Below, one piece after another: positions 1-8,662 of a stretch of DNA of 53,304 nucleotides (its first letter is position 1; the number at the start of each line of letters is the position of its first letter). Source of the DNA: Lentisphaerae bacterium GWF2_38_69 (GTDB lineage: Bacteria; Verrucomicrobiota; Lentisphaeria; Victivallales; GWF2-38-69); assembly GCA_001803205.1 (NCBI GenBank), contig MHBE01000061.1, forward strand, positions 1 through 53,304. The letters are read 5' to 3'. Under the pieces are notes generated by a model. That model worked only from the letters and a program-made list of their open reading frames with translations. It was not told the origin of the DNA and ran no database searches. The position numbers and the translations under genes were made by a program.

Positions 1-43
1 GTTCTTCTTTAAAATTTTTTGTCGAATCTTAAAATGAACTCTT

Positions 44-2803
44 ATGAATATTTTTAAACCATTTTTATATCAAGTCCACAATTTGTTACGCTGGCACAAA
101 TTTAATAAGCGGGTGAGGGCTTTTAATATGGAAGATGACAATGTTTTTGAAAATATGAATTATTGCGGCGCGCCTCGTGAGGAAAGCGAAATTTCAGGAA
201 GAGAAATTTTGAAAGAACCCACTCCCAGAGTTAAAAAAAATAGAGACCTCTATTTTGATGCGAAATCCTCTGCGTCTGTTGAATTTCCTTACTGGTACAC
301 AAGAAGATGGAATGAGTTAGATGGAGAGATTCCTATTGTGCGTAGAGCTGAGGCTTTGAAAGCCTCTTTCAGCCATTCGACTCCGGTTATCTATCCAGGC
401 GAACTGCTGGTTATGGGCAAAGCCTCCTATCTGAGGGGCTCTTATCCTATGCCATGGTTATCAGAGTCATATTTTATGGCGTCTGAAGACAAGATGTATA
501 AAGAGGCTCTTGAGTCGGGAAAACTCAGCGCCGATAAAGTGACAACCTGGGGCAAAGGCGGCGGAAATGTAACGAAAAGTACAGGCAATGTTATTTCTAT
601 AGCCGGTAAATTTGGAATTCGCAAGGAAGAGCTTGCCATCCTTATGGAAACAGCCCGCAAATGGCAGAATAAATCAGTTGATGATGTGGGACATAAATAT
701 GAGCAGGAAGTACCGGGATACAAAGAGAAAGAAGCAATAATGCGCTCAGTCATCTGTATGTTCGACTCAGGCTATACCCTTCCTCAGGGAAGAGAAGTAG
801 TCAATTATTATTATCCTCTCCAGTACGGAATAGATGGAATAATCGAAATATGCCGGAAAGCAATTGCAGAAGTTGCAGGATGCCCCGATATGGACAGACT
901 CTATTTCTATAAATCGGTAATAATAGTTCTAGAAGGTATTAAGGCATGGTTTCTGAACTATGCGAAGGAAGCTAGCTTCCTTGCTTCGATAGAATCTGAT
1001 CCCAAACAGAAAAAAGAATATCTCGATATTTCTGACAGACTCAAGAGACTTTCTTTCGAACCGCCACAGAGTTTTCATGATGCATTGCAGATGGTTTGGA
1101 CCTTCCACTGCGCCATACTCAATGAGGATTCTATTTCCGGTCTCTCTCCGGGAAGACTCGGGCAGGTGCTTTATCCTTTCTGGGAACATGATATGGAGAA
1201 GGGATTAATCGACAGGGAAAAAACTGTAGAGCTACTTGAGTGCATGAGAATGAAGTTCACCGAACTTGATTGTTTTGCGTCTATGGGAGTCGTGGGAGGT
1301 GTTCTTTCCGGAAATACATTTAACAACTTATGTGTCGGTGGACTAACCAAAGATAACAGGAGCGCTGCAAACGAGCTGGAAATGCTGATTCTTGAATCAG
1401 GAATGACCTGTGCTACTCCTCAGCCGACTTTATCGCTTCTCTACGATGAGAAACTGTCTGAAGATTTTTTGCTGAAGGGAATCGAATGCGTTAAAACAGG
1501 AGCTGGTTATCCAGCATGGGTAAATAATCATGTGGCAATGGAATTCCTTCTCAATAATTACTCGGATGAAGGAATGAAAAGCGAGGAAGTCAGAGCGTGG
1601 TCTATAGGAGGCTGCCTTGAAACCTCTCCGGGGTCATGGATGTCTCTAGACTACAACGGCAAAAAATACTATATTCCTGGCGGTTCTGCTCCGGCAACAA
1701 GTGTTGGAGTCCACTTTATTTCCCTGCCAAAATTGCTTGAAGTTGTCTTGTATAATGGAACAGATAAGCGAACAGGACAAAAAATATTTGAACCTCATAA
1801 TTGTGATTTGAGTTCATATGAAGGCCTCTGGTCTGCATTTCAGAAATATTTCAGACGAACAGTTGAAGTGCTTACTCTGACAAACAATATCCAGCACGAT
1901 GCCTGGCGGAAGGTGTCACCTTCACTTGTTAATTCGTTTATGAAACCTGACTGCCTTGACAAAGGGAAAGGGATTGGGGAAATGGGGTGCCGTTACAATA
2001 CTACTTTCAATGTTGAAATCTGCGGCGGGGTTAACCTTGTAAATTCTCTGGCTTCATTAAAGAAAAATGTCTATGAGGATAAGAAATTTTCACTGGAAGA
2101 TTACAAGAAAGCCATTGAATCAAATTTTGGATTTAAAACAGCTCAGGAATCAGGTTCTTATTCCCTCGTAGATCAGATACAGACAGAGGCTTATGATAAA
2201 TGGAAATTCATTCATAAAGCATCTCTCGAAGCTCCGAAATTCGGTAACGACGATAAATATGTCGATTCGATTTACAAAGAGTGGCAGGAGTGGTTCTGTC
2301 TAATGTGCCATGATTACAAATCATTATACAACAAACCACTGTATGCTTGCGAAATATCAGTTTCGACTCACGCTCCGATGGGAGCTGTGACTTTAGCTAC
2401 CCCTGACGGAAGGCTTTGCGGAACAACCTTTTCAGACGGTTCTGTTTCTGCTTATCCCGGAACAGACAAGAATGGTCCATATGCTCTCTTTAATTCGGCT
2501 CTTTGCTACAATCACTCGCTTGCCCAGAATTCACAACTTAATATGAAAATTCATCCGACAGTTATTGCCGGAAGACAGGGCGCTAAAAAATTCCTTGAGA
2601 TGATAAAAGCATACATGAGAAAAGGCGGTTTCCATGTCCAGTTTAATATTGTTGATTCCAGAATGCTCAAAGATGCTCAGCTTCATCCTGAAAACTATCA
2701 AGGCTTGATGGTCAGGGTGGCAGGTTTTACTCAGTACTGGGCTGAACTCGGCAAACAGATCCAGGACGAAGTAATCGCCAGAACCGAATACGGCAAAATA
2801 TGA
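44..2803 (+). CDS. hpdB: 4-hydroxyphenylacetate decarboxylase, large glycyl-radical subunit
   Basis: Glycyl-radical enzyme that decarboxylates 4-hydroxyphenylacetate to p-cresol. Visible features are the thiyl/acid pair in GGCLETS (Cys524, Glu526), the following IPGG and SVGVHFI segments, and the C-terminal radical loop RVAGFTQYW with Gly894, then IQDEV and RTEYGK. N-terminal stretches such as FPYWYTRRW, IPIVRRAEALKA and SGYTLPQGREV read like clostridial HpdB as I remember it. The 919-residue length is slightly above the roughly 900 usual. ATG 128, with GTGAGG upstream, would give 891 residues and is a credible alternative start. An indoleacetate or phenylacetate decarboxylase is possible, but an HpdC-like small subunit and an HpdA-like activase at 20.2-21.4 kb favour the 4-hydroxyphenylacetate enzyme. 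Partner genes normally follow directly; here a 17 kb island intervenes. The stop codon overlaps the next start (ATGA). Confidence 0.87.
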   Translation: MNIFKPFLYQVHNLLRWHKFNKRVRAFNMEDDNVFENMNYCGAPREESEISGREILKEPTPRVKKNRDLYFDAKSSASVEFPYWYTRRWNELDGEIPIVRRAEALKASFSHSTPVIYPGELLVMGKASYLRGSYPMPWLSESYFMASEDKMYKEALESGKLSADKVTTWGKGGGNVTKSTGNVISIAGKFGIRKEELAILMETARKWQNKSVDDVGHKYEQEVPGYKEKEAIMRSVICMFDSGYTLPQGREVVNYYYPLQYGIDGIIEICRKAIAEVAGCPDMDRLYFYKSVIIVLEGIKAWFLNYAKEASFLASIESDPKQKKEYLDISDRLKRLSFEPPQSFHDALQMVWTFHCAILNEDSISGLSPGRLGQVLYPFWEHDMEKGLIDREKTVELLECMRMKFTELDCFASMGVVGGVLSGNTFNNLCVGGLTKDNRSAANELEMLILESGMTCATPQPTLSLLYDEKLSEDFLLKGIECVKTGAGYPAWVNNHVAMEFLLNNYSDEGMKSEEVRAWSIGGCLETSPGSWMSLDYNGKKYYIPGGSAPATSVGVHFISLPKLLEVVLYNGTDKRTGQKIFEPHNCDLSSYEGLWSAFQKYFRRTVEVLTLTNNIQHDAWRKVSPSLVNSFMKPDCLDKGKGIGEMGCRYNTTFNVEICGGVNLVNSLASLKKNVYEDKKFSLEDYKKAIESNFGFKTAQESGSYSLVDQIQTEAYDKWKFIHKASLEAPKFGNDDKYVDSIYKEWQEWFCLMCHDYKSLYNKPLYACEISVSTHAPMGAVTLATPDGRLCGTTFSDGSVSAYPGTDKNGPYALFNSALCYNHSLAQNSQLNMKIHPTVIAGRQGAKKFLEMIKAYMRKGGFHVQFNIVDSRMLKDAQLHPENYQGLMVRVAGFTQYWAELGKQIQDEVIARTEYGKI

Positions 2804-3393
2804 ACTGCGATTCTGAAAATCATCATCGTCGGTCGATTCGATTGAAAGGGTATGATTATTCGCAGGATGGTGCGTATTTTGTGACAATATGCACATGCGA
2901 TAGGGCGTGTTTGTTTGGAAAGATTTCGAATGAGAAAATGACATTAAATGAATGCGGGGAAGTTGTTGATCGATATTGGAATGAAATACCACAACATTTT
3001 CTGGAGGCGGATTTGGATGAATACATAATTATGCCGAATCATATTCATGGGATTATTACGATTAAACAATTCGTAGGGGCGAAAGATTTTTCGCCCGATA
3101 CAAATCATTCGGCACAATCGATTTATTTTCCCGATACAAAAGGGGCGAAAGATTTTTCGCCCCTACATGCGACGGCACATGGCACATCAAAAACAATAGG
3201 TTCAATAATCCGCGGATTTAAAATTGGCGTTACAAAATGGGTTCGCAATGCCATGGATATTCGTGATGCTTGGCAACGCAATTATTACGAACATGTTATC
3301 AGGGATGATGACGATTTAACCAGAGTTCGGGAATATATAATTGAAAATCCCGCAAATTGGGCAATAGACAAAAACAACCCGAAACGGATATAG
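2800..3393 (+). CDS. REP-associated tyrosine transposase (RAYT, IS200-like Y1 family)
   Basis: Single-strand DNA transposase of the HUH/Y1 class, the type that handles REP palindromes. The N-terminus (HHRRSIRLKGYDY, then YFVTICT) is characteristic. The metal-binding HUH motif is in IMPNHIHGI. The catalytic tyrosine is expected in WQRNYYEHVIR, followed by the family tail REYIIENPANW. The start overlaps the hpdB stop as ATGA, so the gene sits exactly at the end of hpdB and could be translationally coupled to it. Between the HUH motif and the conserved GSIIRGFK segment the gene carries two in-frame copies of a REP-like palindrome, each encoding GAKDFSP. At 197 residues it is otherwise full length with no visible frameshift, so it may be active. 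Confidence 0.9.
   Translation: MNCDSENHHRRSIRLKGYDYSQDGAYFVTICTCDRACLFGKISNEKMTLNECGEVVDRYWNEIPQHFLEADLDEYIIMPNHIHGIITIKQFVGAKDFSPDTNHSAQSIYFPDTKGAKDFSPLHATAHGTSKTIGSIIRGFKIGVTKWVRNAMDIRDAWQRNYYEHVIRDDDDLTRVREYIIENPANWAIDKNNPKRI
3073..3166 (+). repeat. REP-like palindrome pair inside the RAYT coding sequence
   Basis: Two hairpins have stems GGGCGAAA (3077-3096) and GGGGCGAAA (3142-3163), each with a GATT loop and a perfect reverse-complement arm. The pair starts with GTAGGGGC and ends with GCCCCTAC, so the whole block has inverted ends like a BIME. A shorter repeated string, CCCGATACAAA, lies between them. Both copies are read in frame. Confidence 0.85.
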
Positions 3394-3399
3394 AAATTA

Positions 3400-6099
3400 A
3401 TGAAAGAACCTGAGAACAATCATTGTGAACTTAATCTGATTTTGCTTGAGAATGGAAATCTTGCTCCATCTTTTGAGGCTAAAAAAGAACTTTCATCTCA
3501 GCAGTTATCAACTCAGGAAAAGTTTTACAATTCATTTAAAGAAAATCCTGTAGAGGCATTGTTTCAATTGGGTTTTATGGAAACAAAGGGGATACTCTCT
3601 TCCACGCTGAATTTCTGGCACTGTTTTTCTCTGTTATTTGTCAATGCTCTAAGGTTAACTGAACATCTTGATATAAAAAGAGATAAAGTCGTAATACCCT
3701 TTGATGAAGAACTTTGTCTTAAACTGCTCTCCGATGCGCCATTTTTTACAGGAAGCGAGTTCCTGAACATAGAACTTTTAAGAAGATATTGGATTGAACT
3801 TGAGAAGTTTTATAGAGAGAAAATTAAAGACTATAAAGGATCAGCAGCAGACTTGCTCCGTAGTTATTCTGAACAGATAAATATTGCGGATAAAATCTAC
3901 TTTCACATGGTAGAAAATAAAAAAGGTTCATCAACTCCATTTGCATTTCTTGCGACTTACTCTTCAGGCTTAAACGATAAGGGAATTGCCACGCATAAAC
4001 CGCTCAAAGGAGTGATGGATGAATACTCCGGAAAGCAGTCAAAACTTGTGCAAATGTTGGGTTCTGTTTACAGAGTTGCCGGCAAAAGCTCTTATATTAA
4101 AAGCCTTCTGGATAATGGAGAGATTTTTTATCCAGTGGGAGTGGATACTTCTGAAGCTTTTACTTTTCTGAGCGAAACGCCGCTCTACGAAGAGTGCGGA
4201 ATTTTGTGCAGGATCCCAAACTGGTGGAAGAGCGCTAAAAAGGGCGTCAGGATCAAGGCAAAGTTTGGAAGCAAAGGCAGGTCTTTTCTCGGCAAGGAGG
4301 CGTTAGTGGATTTTAGCGCTGAATTGACATTTGACGGAATGCCTCTAACTCCCGAAGAGATTGAAAAGATTATTTCAGATTCCTCGTCCCTAGTCCTTAT
4401 AAAGGGCAAATGGGCGGCGATGGACAAAGACAAACTAAAAAGTACTCTCGATAAGTGGAAAGAGATACAATCCTTGATGAGCGATGGCGATTTATCTTTT
4501 GCGGAAGCCGCAAAAATAGCCTCTGGAATGGATGAAAACATTTCTTCGACTTTTTATGATGAGGGAACTCCTGTTGATTTTGAATTTGGAGATTGGATGC
4601 AATCTGTTCTTCAAAAAATGAAGAATCCGTCGGAGATATCATCCTTTAAGACAGGTGAAGGGTTTAAAGCTCAATTGAGACCATATCAGACTGACGGAGT
4701 CAACTGGCTTGGGTTTCTCTCTTCGATGAATTTCGGAGCGTGCCTGGCGGATGATATGGGATTGGGAAAAACTGTACAGGTAATAGCACTTCTTTCAGCT
4801 GAGTGTGAGAGCCAACTCAAAAAGGAAAGAGGCGTTAGCCTGCTTGTGGTTCCGGCTTCACTCATGCACAACTGGTCAGCAGAAATAAAGAAGTTCTGCC
4901 CTTCAATGAAATTTGTAATAGCCCATCCTTCAAACAAAGATCAATTCAATATTGAAAATCCCTCCGAAGATGAGATAAATAAATATACTTTAATCATAAC
5001 AACTTACGGTTTTGTCAGGAAATACAAACATTTTCAGGAACGGAAATGGAAATATGTGATTATTGACGAAGCTCAGGCGATAAAAAACCATTCCTCACAG
5101 CAGACAAAAGCAGTTAAAACCCTGAAAGCAGACAAACGCATAGCCTTGACAGGTACTCCGATTGAAAACACGCTCTGGGATTTGTGGAGCATCTTTGACT
5201 TCCTGAACCCGGGTCTGATGGGAAGCGCTGCTCAATTTAAGAGGCTGACTTCTGAAAAGAGCGAGCATGTTTATGGCAAAATTAGGAAAGTTATATCGCC
5301 ATATATTCTGAGAAGACTCAAATCGGATAAAAAAATAATTTCCGATCTGCCGGATAAGATTGAAATGGATACATTTACTAGACTCTCTAAGAAGCAGTTG
5401 ATTCTATACAGAAAACACCTTGATGAACTTACTTATTTGTTAGAAGAGAATGTTGAAGGAATTGAGAAAAAAGGTTTGGTTCTGGCAGCTATTATGAAAT
5501 TTAAGCAGATATGCAACCATCCTTCTCAACTAACTGGAGACAAAGAATATAGCGAATCAGACAGCGGCAAGTTTGAGAGGCTGCGCGAAATTTGCGAGGT
5601 TATTAGAGATAAGCGCGAAAAAGTACTTGTCTTTACGCAGTTTAAGGAAATGACAGAACCTCTGGATAATTACCTCTCATCTGTTTTCGGAGCTAAAGGT
5701 TTTTCTCTTCACGGAGCAACATCCATAAAGAAGAGGAAAGAGATGGTTGATTCCTTTCAGAGCGACGAATACTATCCTTATTTCGTGCTTTCGCTCAAAG
5801 CCGGCGGAACGGGTTTGAACCTGACAAAAGCTAATCATGTAGTGCACTTTGACAGGTGGTGGAATCCGGCTGTGGAAAACCAGGCTACAGACAGGGCTTT
5901 CCGAATCGGGCAAAAAAAGAGCGTGGTGGCTCATAAATTTATATGCGAAGGTACTTTTGAAGAGAAAATCGACGAGATGCTCAAGGAGAAAAGCAAACTC
6001 TCAAGAAGCATTCTCTCCGATGCTGACGGCCTGAATCTTACAGAATTAACTAACGATGAAATAATTAAACTATTTAAACCTGGAAATATTTATGAGTAG
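3400..6099 (+). CDS. SNF2-family DEAD/DEAH helicase
   Basis: Swi2/Snf2-type double-stranded DNA translocase of 899 residues. The N-terminal 400 residues resemble the bacterial SNF2-associated region. The motor starts near residue 430 with Walker A DDMGLGKT (451-458), then DEAQ (556-559), LTGTPIEN, and the C-terminal helicase motifs GGTGLNL, DRWWNPAVE and ATDRAFRIGQ. No nuclease or methylase domain is fused. It overlaps by 8 nt the SWIM zinc-finger gene that follows, a pairing common in bacteria. It is the first island gene after the transposase and is probably co-transcribed with 6092-6988. A chromatin-like remodelling or defence role is inference. Confidence 0.92.
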   Translation: MKEPENNHCELNLILLENGNLAPSFEAKKELSSQQLSTQEKFYNSFKENPVEALFQLGFMETKGILSSTLNFWHCFSLLFVNALRLTEHLDIKRDKVVIPFDEELCLKLLSDAPFFTGSEFLNIELLRRYWIELEKFYREKIKDYKGSAADLLRSYSEQINIADKIYFHMVENKKGSSTPFAFLATYSSGLNDKGIATHKPLKGVMDEYSGKQSKLVQMLGSVYRVAGKSSYIKSLLDNGEIFYPVGVDTSEAFTFLSETPLYEECGILCRIPNWWKSAKKGVRIKAKFGSKGRSFLGKEALVDFSAELTFDGMPLTPEEIEKIISDSSSLVLIKGKWAAMDKDKLKSTLDKWKEIQSLMSDGDLSFAEAAKIASGMDENISSTFYDEGTPVDFEFGDWMQSVLQKMKNPSEISSFKTGEGFKAQLRPYQTDGVNWLGFLSSMNFGACLADDMGLGKTVQVIALLSAECESQLKKERGVSLLVVPASLMHNWSAEIKKFCPSMKFVIAHPSNKDQFNIENPSEDEINKYTLIITTYGFVRKYKHFQERKWKYVIIDEAQAIKNHSSQQTKAVKTLKADKRIALTGTPIENTLWDLWSIFDFLNPGLMGSAAQFKRLTSEKSEHVYGKIRKVISPYILRRLKSDKKIISDLPDKIEMDTFTRLSKKQLILYRKHLDELTYLLEENVEGIEKKGLVLAAIMKFKQICNHPSQLTGDKEYSESDSGKFERLREICEVIRDKREKVLVFTQFKEMTEPLDNYLSSVFGAKGFSLHGATSIKKRKEMVDSFQSDEYYPYFVLSLKAGGTGLNLTKANHVVHFDRWWNPAVENQATDRAFRIGQKKSVVAHKFICEGTFEEKIDEMLKEKSKLSRSILSDADGLNLTELTNDEIIKLFKPGNIYE

Positions 6100-6988
6100 A
6101 TACGAAAGATATTCAAATTATGGTTATCCTGAATATGAGTCTGCAGCAGAACGCAGAGAAAAAGCAGTCAGGAATCTGGCTAAACTTCAATCAAAAGGTA
6201 AGCATGGAGATTTGTCTCCGATTGTTATTGAGGGAACGAAAATAGCTAAAAGCTGGTGGGGCAAGGCCTGGTGCGAAAATCTCGAAAGCTATGCTGATTA
6301 TTCTAATAGGATAGGCAGAGGCAGAAGTTATGTCAAGAACGGATTGGTTATAGATTTAAAAATATCCAAAGGACTTGTAACAGCGCTTGTTATGGGTTCA
6401 AGCTCAACTCCGTACAAGATTGAAATCAGCATAAAAACTCTAGAATCAAAGGTCTGGTCTAACCTCAAAGAAAAATTGAAGAATAAATTCGATTCGCTTC
6501 AGACTCTTCTTTGCGGAGAATTTCCTGAAGATCTAAAGCATGTCTTTTCTTCAAAAGACTTTGGTTTTTTCCCATCACCTAAAGAGATAAAAATGGATTG
6601 TTCTTGCCCTGATTATGCTAGCTTGTGCAAACATCTTGCCGCAGTTTTGTATGGAGTGGGAGCAAAACTCGACAGTAAATCCGAGCTCATCTTCACACTT
6701 CGCGGAGTAGATGTAAATGAGCTTACTGCATCTGTCATGGAAGAACAGAAAAAAGTCATAACCGAAAAAGTTACTAAAGCAAAGAAAAGCAAGAAGATAA
6801 TAGAAATAGAAGATACAGAAATGAGTGCTGTTTTCGGTATCGATATTCAAGTAGAGACACAAAATATTGCGTCTCCACCCGCAAAAAAGAAAGCTGCTCC
6901 AAAAAAGAAAGTCTCGGCGGCAAAAATAGAGGAAAAGAAAACAAAAGAACCCAAAATCAAACCAAAACGAACAGTAAAAAAGAAGTAG
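6092..6988 (+). CDS. SWIM zinc-finger protein with lysine-rich tail
   Basis: 298-residue partner of the upstream SNF2 helicase, overlapping it by 8 nt. The SWIM motif is visible as Cys170-x-Cys172, Cys179-x-His181 (DCSCPDYASLCKHLAAVLY), a DNA- or protein-binding zinc module. The N-terminal part contains AKSWWGKAWCENLE and a YVKNGLVIDL segment usual in this family. From about residue 262 the protein turns into a lysine/alanine/proline-rich tail (AKKKAAPKKK and similar), which looks histone-H1-like and should bind nucleic acid non-specifically. The function of bacterial SNF2-SWIM pairs is not well established; the pairing and motifs are what I can see. Confidence 0.9.
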   Translation: MSRYERYSNYGYPEYESAAERREKAVRNLAKLQSKGKHGDLSPIVIEGTKIAKSWWGKAWCENLESYADYSNRIGRGRSYVKNGLVIDLKISKGLVTALVMGSSSTPYKIEISIKTLESKVWSNLKEKLKNKFDSLQTLLCGEFPEDLKHVFSSKDFGFFPSPKEIKMDCSCPDYASLCKHLAAVLYGVGAKLDSKSELIFTLRGVDVNELTASVMEEQKKVITEKVTKAKKSKKIIEIEDTEMSAVFGIDIQVETQNIASPPAKKKAAPKKKVSAAKIEEKKTKEPKIKPKRTVKKK

Positions 6989-7015
6989 ACGCAACATTTT
7001 GCGTCTAAATTCAAT

Positions 7016-7459
7016 ATGAACAACCATAAAAACACTATGAAAATGACAAACAAACCTGCTAAAAGATGGATATTTACTGGACGAAAACCTGATAAGTTTA
7101 AAGCCGATGACTCTCTTAAGGAAAGAATCTCAAAGATGGCGAATGAACTGATCGATAAGAAGCTGAAACCAGAGTATGTAAAAGAATCGAATGTACACAA
7201 AGAATTCAACTATATTGTGGATTTATATTCAAAATGGGTAAGTGGGCGTTTCTACCTATGCGCAAAATACAGGTGTCCGTCAGAGAGAGCTATCAGCGAA
7301 TTCTTTGAAAGTAAATTTGCCAGAATAGAAGTTGTTAGTCCGGATAATTTTAATTTGTCTTACATGAGATATACCGGTCAATGGATTGAGCTGTATCCGA
7401 ACATAACTATTGAAGAATGTTTTCTAAACATAGAAACTGACCCATGGTTTCAACCTTAG
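7016..7459 (+). CDS. hypothetical protein (147 aa) following the SNF2-SWIM pair
   Basis: I cannot assign a named family. The protein is soluble, with a basic N-terminus (KPAKRWIFTGRKPDKF) and conserved-looking blocks FNYIVDLYSKWVSGRFYLCAKY, MRYTGQWIELYP and a C-terminal ETDPWFQP. No signal peptide or membrane segment is seen. It lies 27 nt after the SWIM gene in the same direction and may belong to the same transcription unit. The clean ORF and its ending in a tidy aromatic motif argue for a real gene. The initiator could be Met1, Met8 or Met10. Confidence 0.7.
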   Translation: MNNHKNTMKMTNKPAKRWIFTGRKPDKFKADDSLKERISKMANELIDKKLKPEYVKESNVHKEFNYIVDLYSKWVSGRFYLCAKYRCPSERAISEFFESKFARIEVVSPDNFNLSYMRYTGQWIELYPNITIEECFLNIETDPWFQP

Positions 7460-7490
7460 ATAGAAAGAATTCAAAGGAAGGTGTCTTAAA

Positions 7491-7604
7491 ATGACAAAAC
7501 ACAAATCAGCTGAATGCTGGGGTTTAAACGACTCTCTGTGTGTACAATGCATTATTAGGCGAAAGCGCGGATTGAATAAACGCACCGAATACGGCAAGTT
7601 ATAA
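7491..7604 (+). CDS. small ORF (37 aa), element/hpdB junction
   Basis: A short ORF with an upstream purine run (AAGGAAGG) encodes a peptide with cysteines at C9, C17 and C20 and ends in RTEYGKL. The last seven codons mirror the hpdB C-terminus (RTEYGKI), with 14 identical nucleotides. It may be a genuine small protein, or it may be a junction in which the original hpdB tail survives downstream of an insertion. I favour the second reading. Confidence 0.35.
   Translation: MTKHKSAECWGLNDSLCVQCIIRRKRGLNKRTEYGKL
7584..7597 (+). repeat. 14-bp direct repeat of the hpdB 3' end
   Basis: ACCGAATACGGCAA here is identical to 2783-2796 inside the last codons of hpdB. In both places it is read in the same frame (TEYG) and is followed within two codons by a stop. 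The two copies bracket the RAYT/SNF2/SWIM segment (about 4.8 kb), like a target duplication or attachment repeat. Confidence 0.5.
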
Positions 7605-7647
7605 GAGAACAAAGGCAAAGCTATGGAAGAAAAATGAAGAATTAAGA

Positions 7648-8625
7648 ATGAAAAGCAAAGAATTAAAGAGCGAAATACTAATTTATAAGACGGCTGATAA
7701 TAAGACTGAAATAGAAGTCCAGTTCGATAAAGATACTGTGTGGCTTACTCAGCAGCAAATGGCAAGTCTATTCAACCAGACCAAGCAGAACATAAGCCTT
7801 CATATCAACAACTGTTTTAAAGAAAAAGAGTTAAATAATATTTCAGTTGTCAAGGAATCCTTGACAACTGCTTCTGACGGGAAAAATTACCTTACAAAAT
7901 ACTACAACCTTGATGTGATAATTTCTGTAGGATATAGAGTTAAATCAATCAGAGGTACTCAGTTCAGACAGTGGGCGACCCAGAGGCTTAAAGACTATCT
8001 TCTTCAAGGATATGCTTTGAACGAAAAAAGGCTCAAAGAAAAGCAGCAGGAAATAGAGTATCTGAAGACTGGCATCCGTATTTTAAATCGAGCCATGGAA
8101 GAGCAGGTTCAGGAAAAGGATAGTTCAGAACTGAAACTTTTCTCAAAAGGCCTTGAGTTGCTTGACGACTATGACCATGAAAAACTTGATGCAAAAGGAA
8201 AAACTATCGCTACTAATGTCATATACCCTACAGTTTCTGAGTATTTGGATATTGTCTTTGAGATGAAATCAGAGTTTTCCTCGGATGTTTTTGCTAAACT
8301 AAAAGACGAGAGTTTTAATAGTTCAATTAACCAGATTGGACAAGGTTTCGGAGATAATGATTTATATCCTAGTCTTGAGGAAAAAGCAGCAACACTGCTC
8401 TATCTGATTGTCAAGAACCATAGTTTTGTTGACGGCAATAAAAGGATAGGAGCTGCATGCCTCATTTACTTCCTGAAAAGGAACAATTTGCTTCTTAATG
8501 ACAAAAATGAGCCGATTATCAGCAATGAGGCTCTGGCTGCTCTTACTATTTTCGTAGCCTCAAGTAAAAGCAAAGAGATGGACACTGTTAAAAAATTAAT
8601 AATAAGCATATTAAACAGAAAATAG
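7648..8625 (+). CDS. RhuM N-terminal / Fic domain fusion protein
   Basis: A 325-residue two-part protein. Residues 1-130 are RhuM-like: a winged-helix-like stretch VWLTQQQMASLFNQTKQNI, then YYNLDVIISVGYRVKS and RGTQFRQWATQRLKDY. Residues 215-325 carry a Fic/Doc fold with HSFVDGNKRIGA starting at His258; the last motif residue is Ala rather than the usual Arg (HxFxDGNxRxxR). Fic enzymes transfer AMP or related groups to protein hydroxyls, so the variant may be weaker or Doc-like. RhuM-Fic proteins are often found inside type I restriction loci, as here. Codons 66-75 contain a perfect 27-nt palindrome (see 7844-7870). Confidence 0.88.
   Translation: MKSKELKSEILIYKTADNKTEIEVQFDKDTVWLTQQQMASLFNQTKQNISLHINNCFKEKELNNISVVKESLTTASDGKNYLTKYYNLDVIISVGYRVKSIRGTQFRQWATQRLKDYLLQGYALNEKRLKEKQQEIEYLKTGIRILNRAMEEQVQEKDSSELKLFSKGLELLDDYDHEKLDAKGKTIATNVIYPTVSEYLDIVFEMKSEFSSDVFAKLKDESFNSSINQIGQGFGDNDLYPSLEEKAATLLYLIVKNHSFVDGNKRIGAACLIYFLKRNNLLLNDKNEPIISNEALAALTIFVASSKSKEMDTVKKLIISILNRK
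7844..7870 (+). repeat. 27-nt perfect palindrome (13-1-13) within RhuM-Fic gene
   Basis: Left arm CAGTTGTCAAGGA at 7844-7856, centre A at 7857, right arm the exact reverse complement at 7858-7870. It encodes SVVKESLTT, between the HTH-like part and the YYNLDVIISVGYR motif. The odd length with a single central base is typical of operators bound by homodimers. As RNA it would give a 12-bp stem with a 3-nt loop. Confidence 0.9.
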
Positions 8626-8662
8626 CATAAGTATAATCGAGGAAGAAAAGGATTGGATGTAA

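Noticed and set aside
442-1189. Minus-strand ORFs inside hpdB and similar antisense ORFs across the window
   Set aside because: They lie opposite well-supported genes, lack ribosome sites and have no domain-like sequence.
44-2803. hpdB as pyruvate formate-lyase, glycerol dehydratase or choline lyase
   Set aside because: The thiyl motif CLETS followed by IPGG...SVGVHFI and the radical loop RVAGFTQYW fit the arylacetate decarboxylase subgroup. PFL has a CC pair and RVSGYA; the others differ around the Cys.
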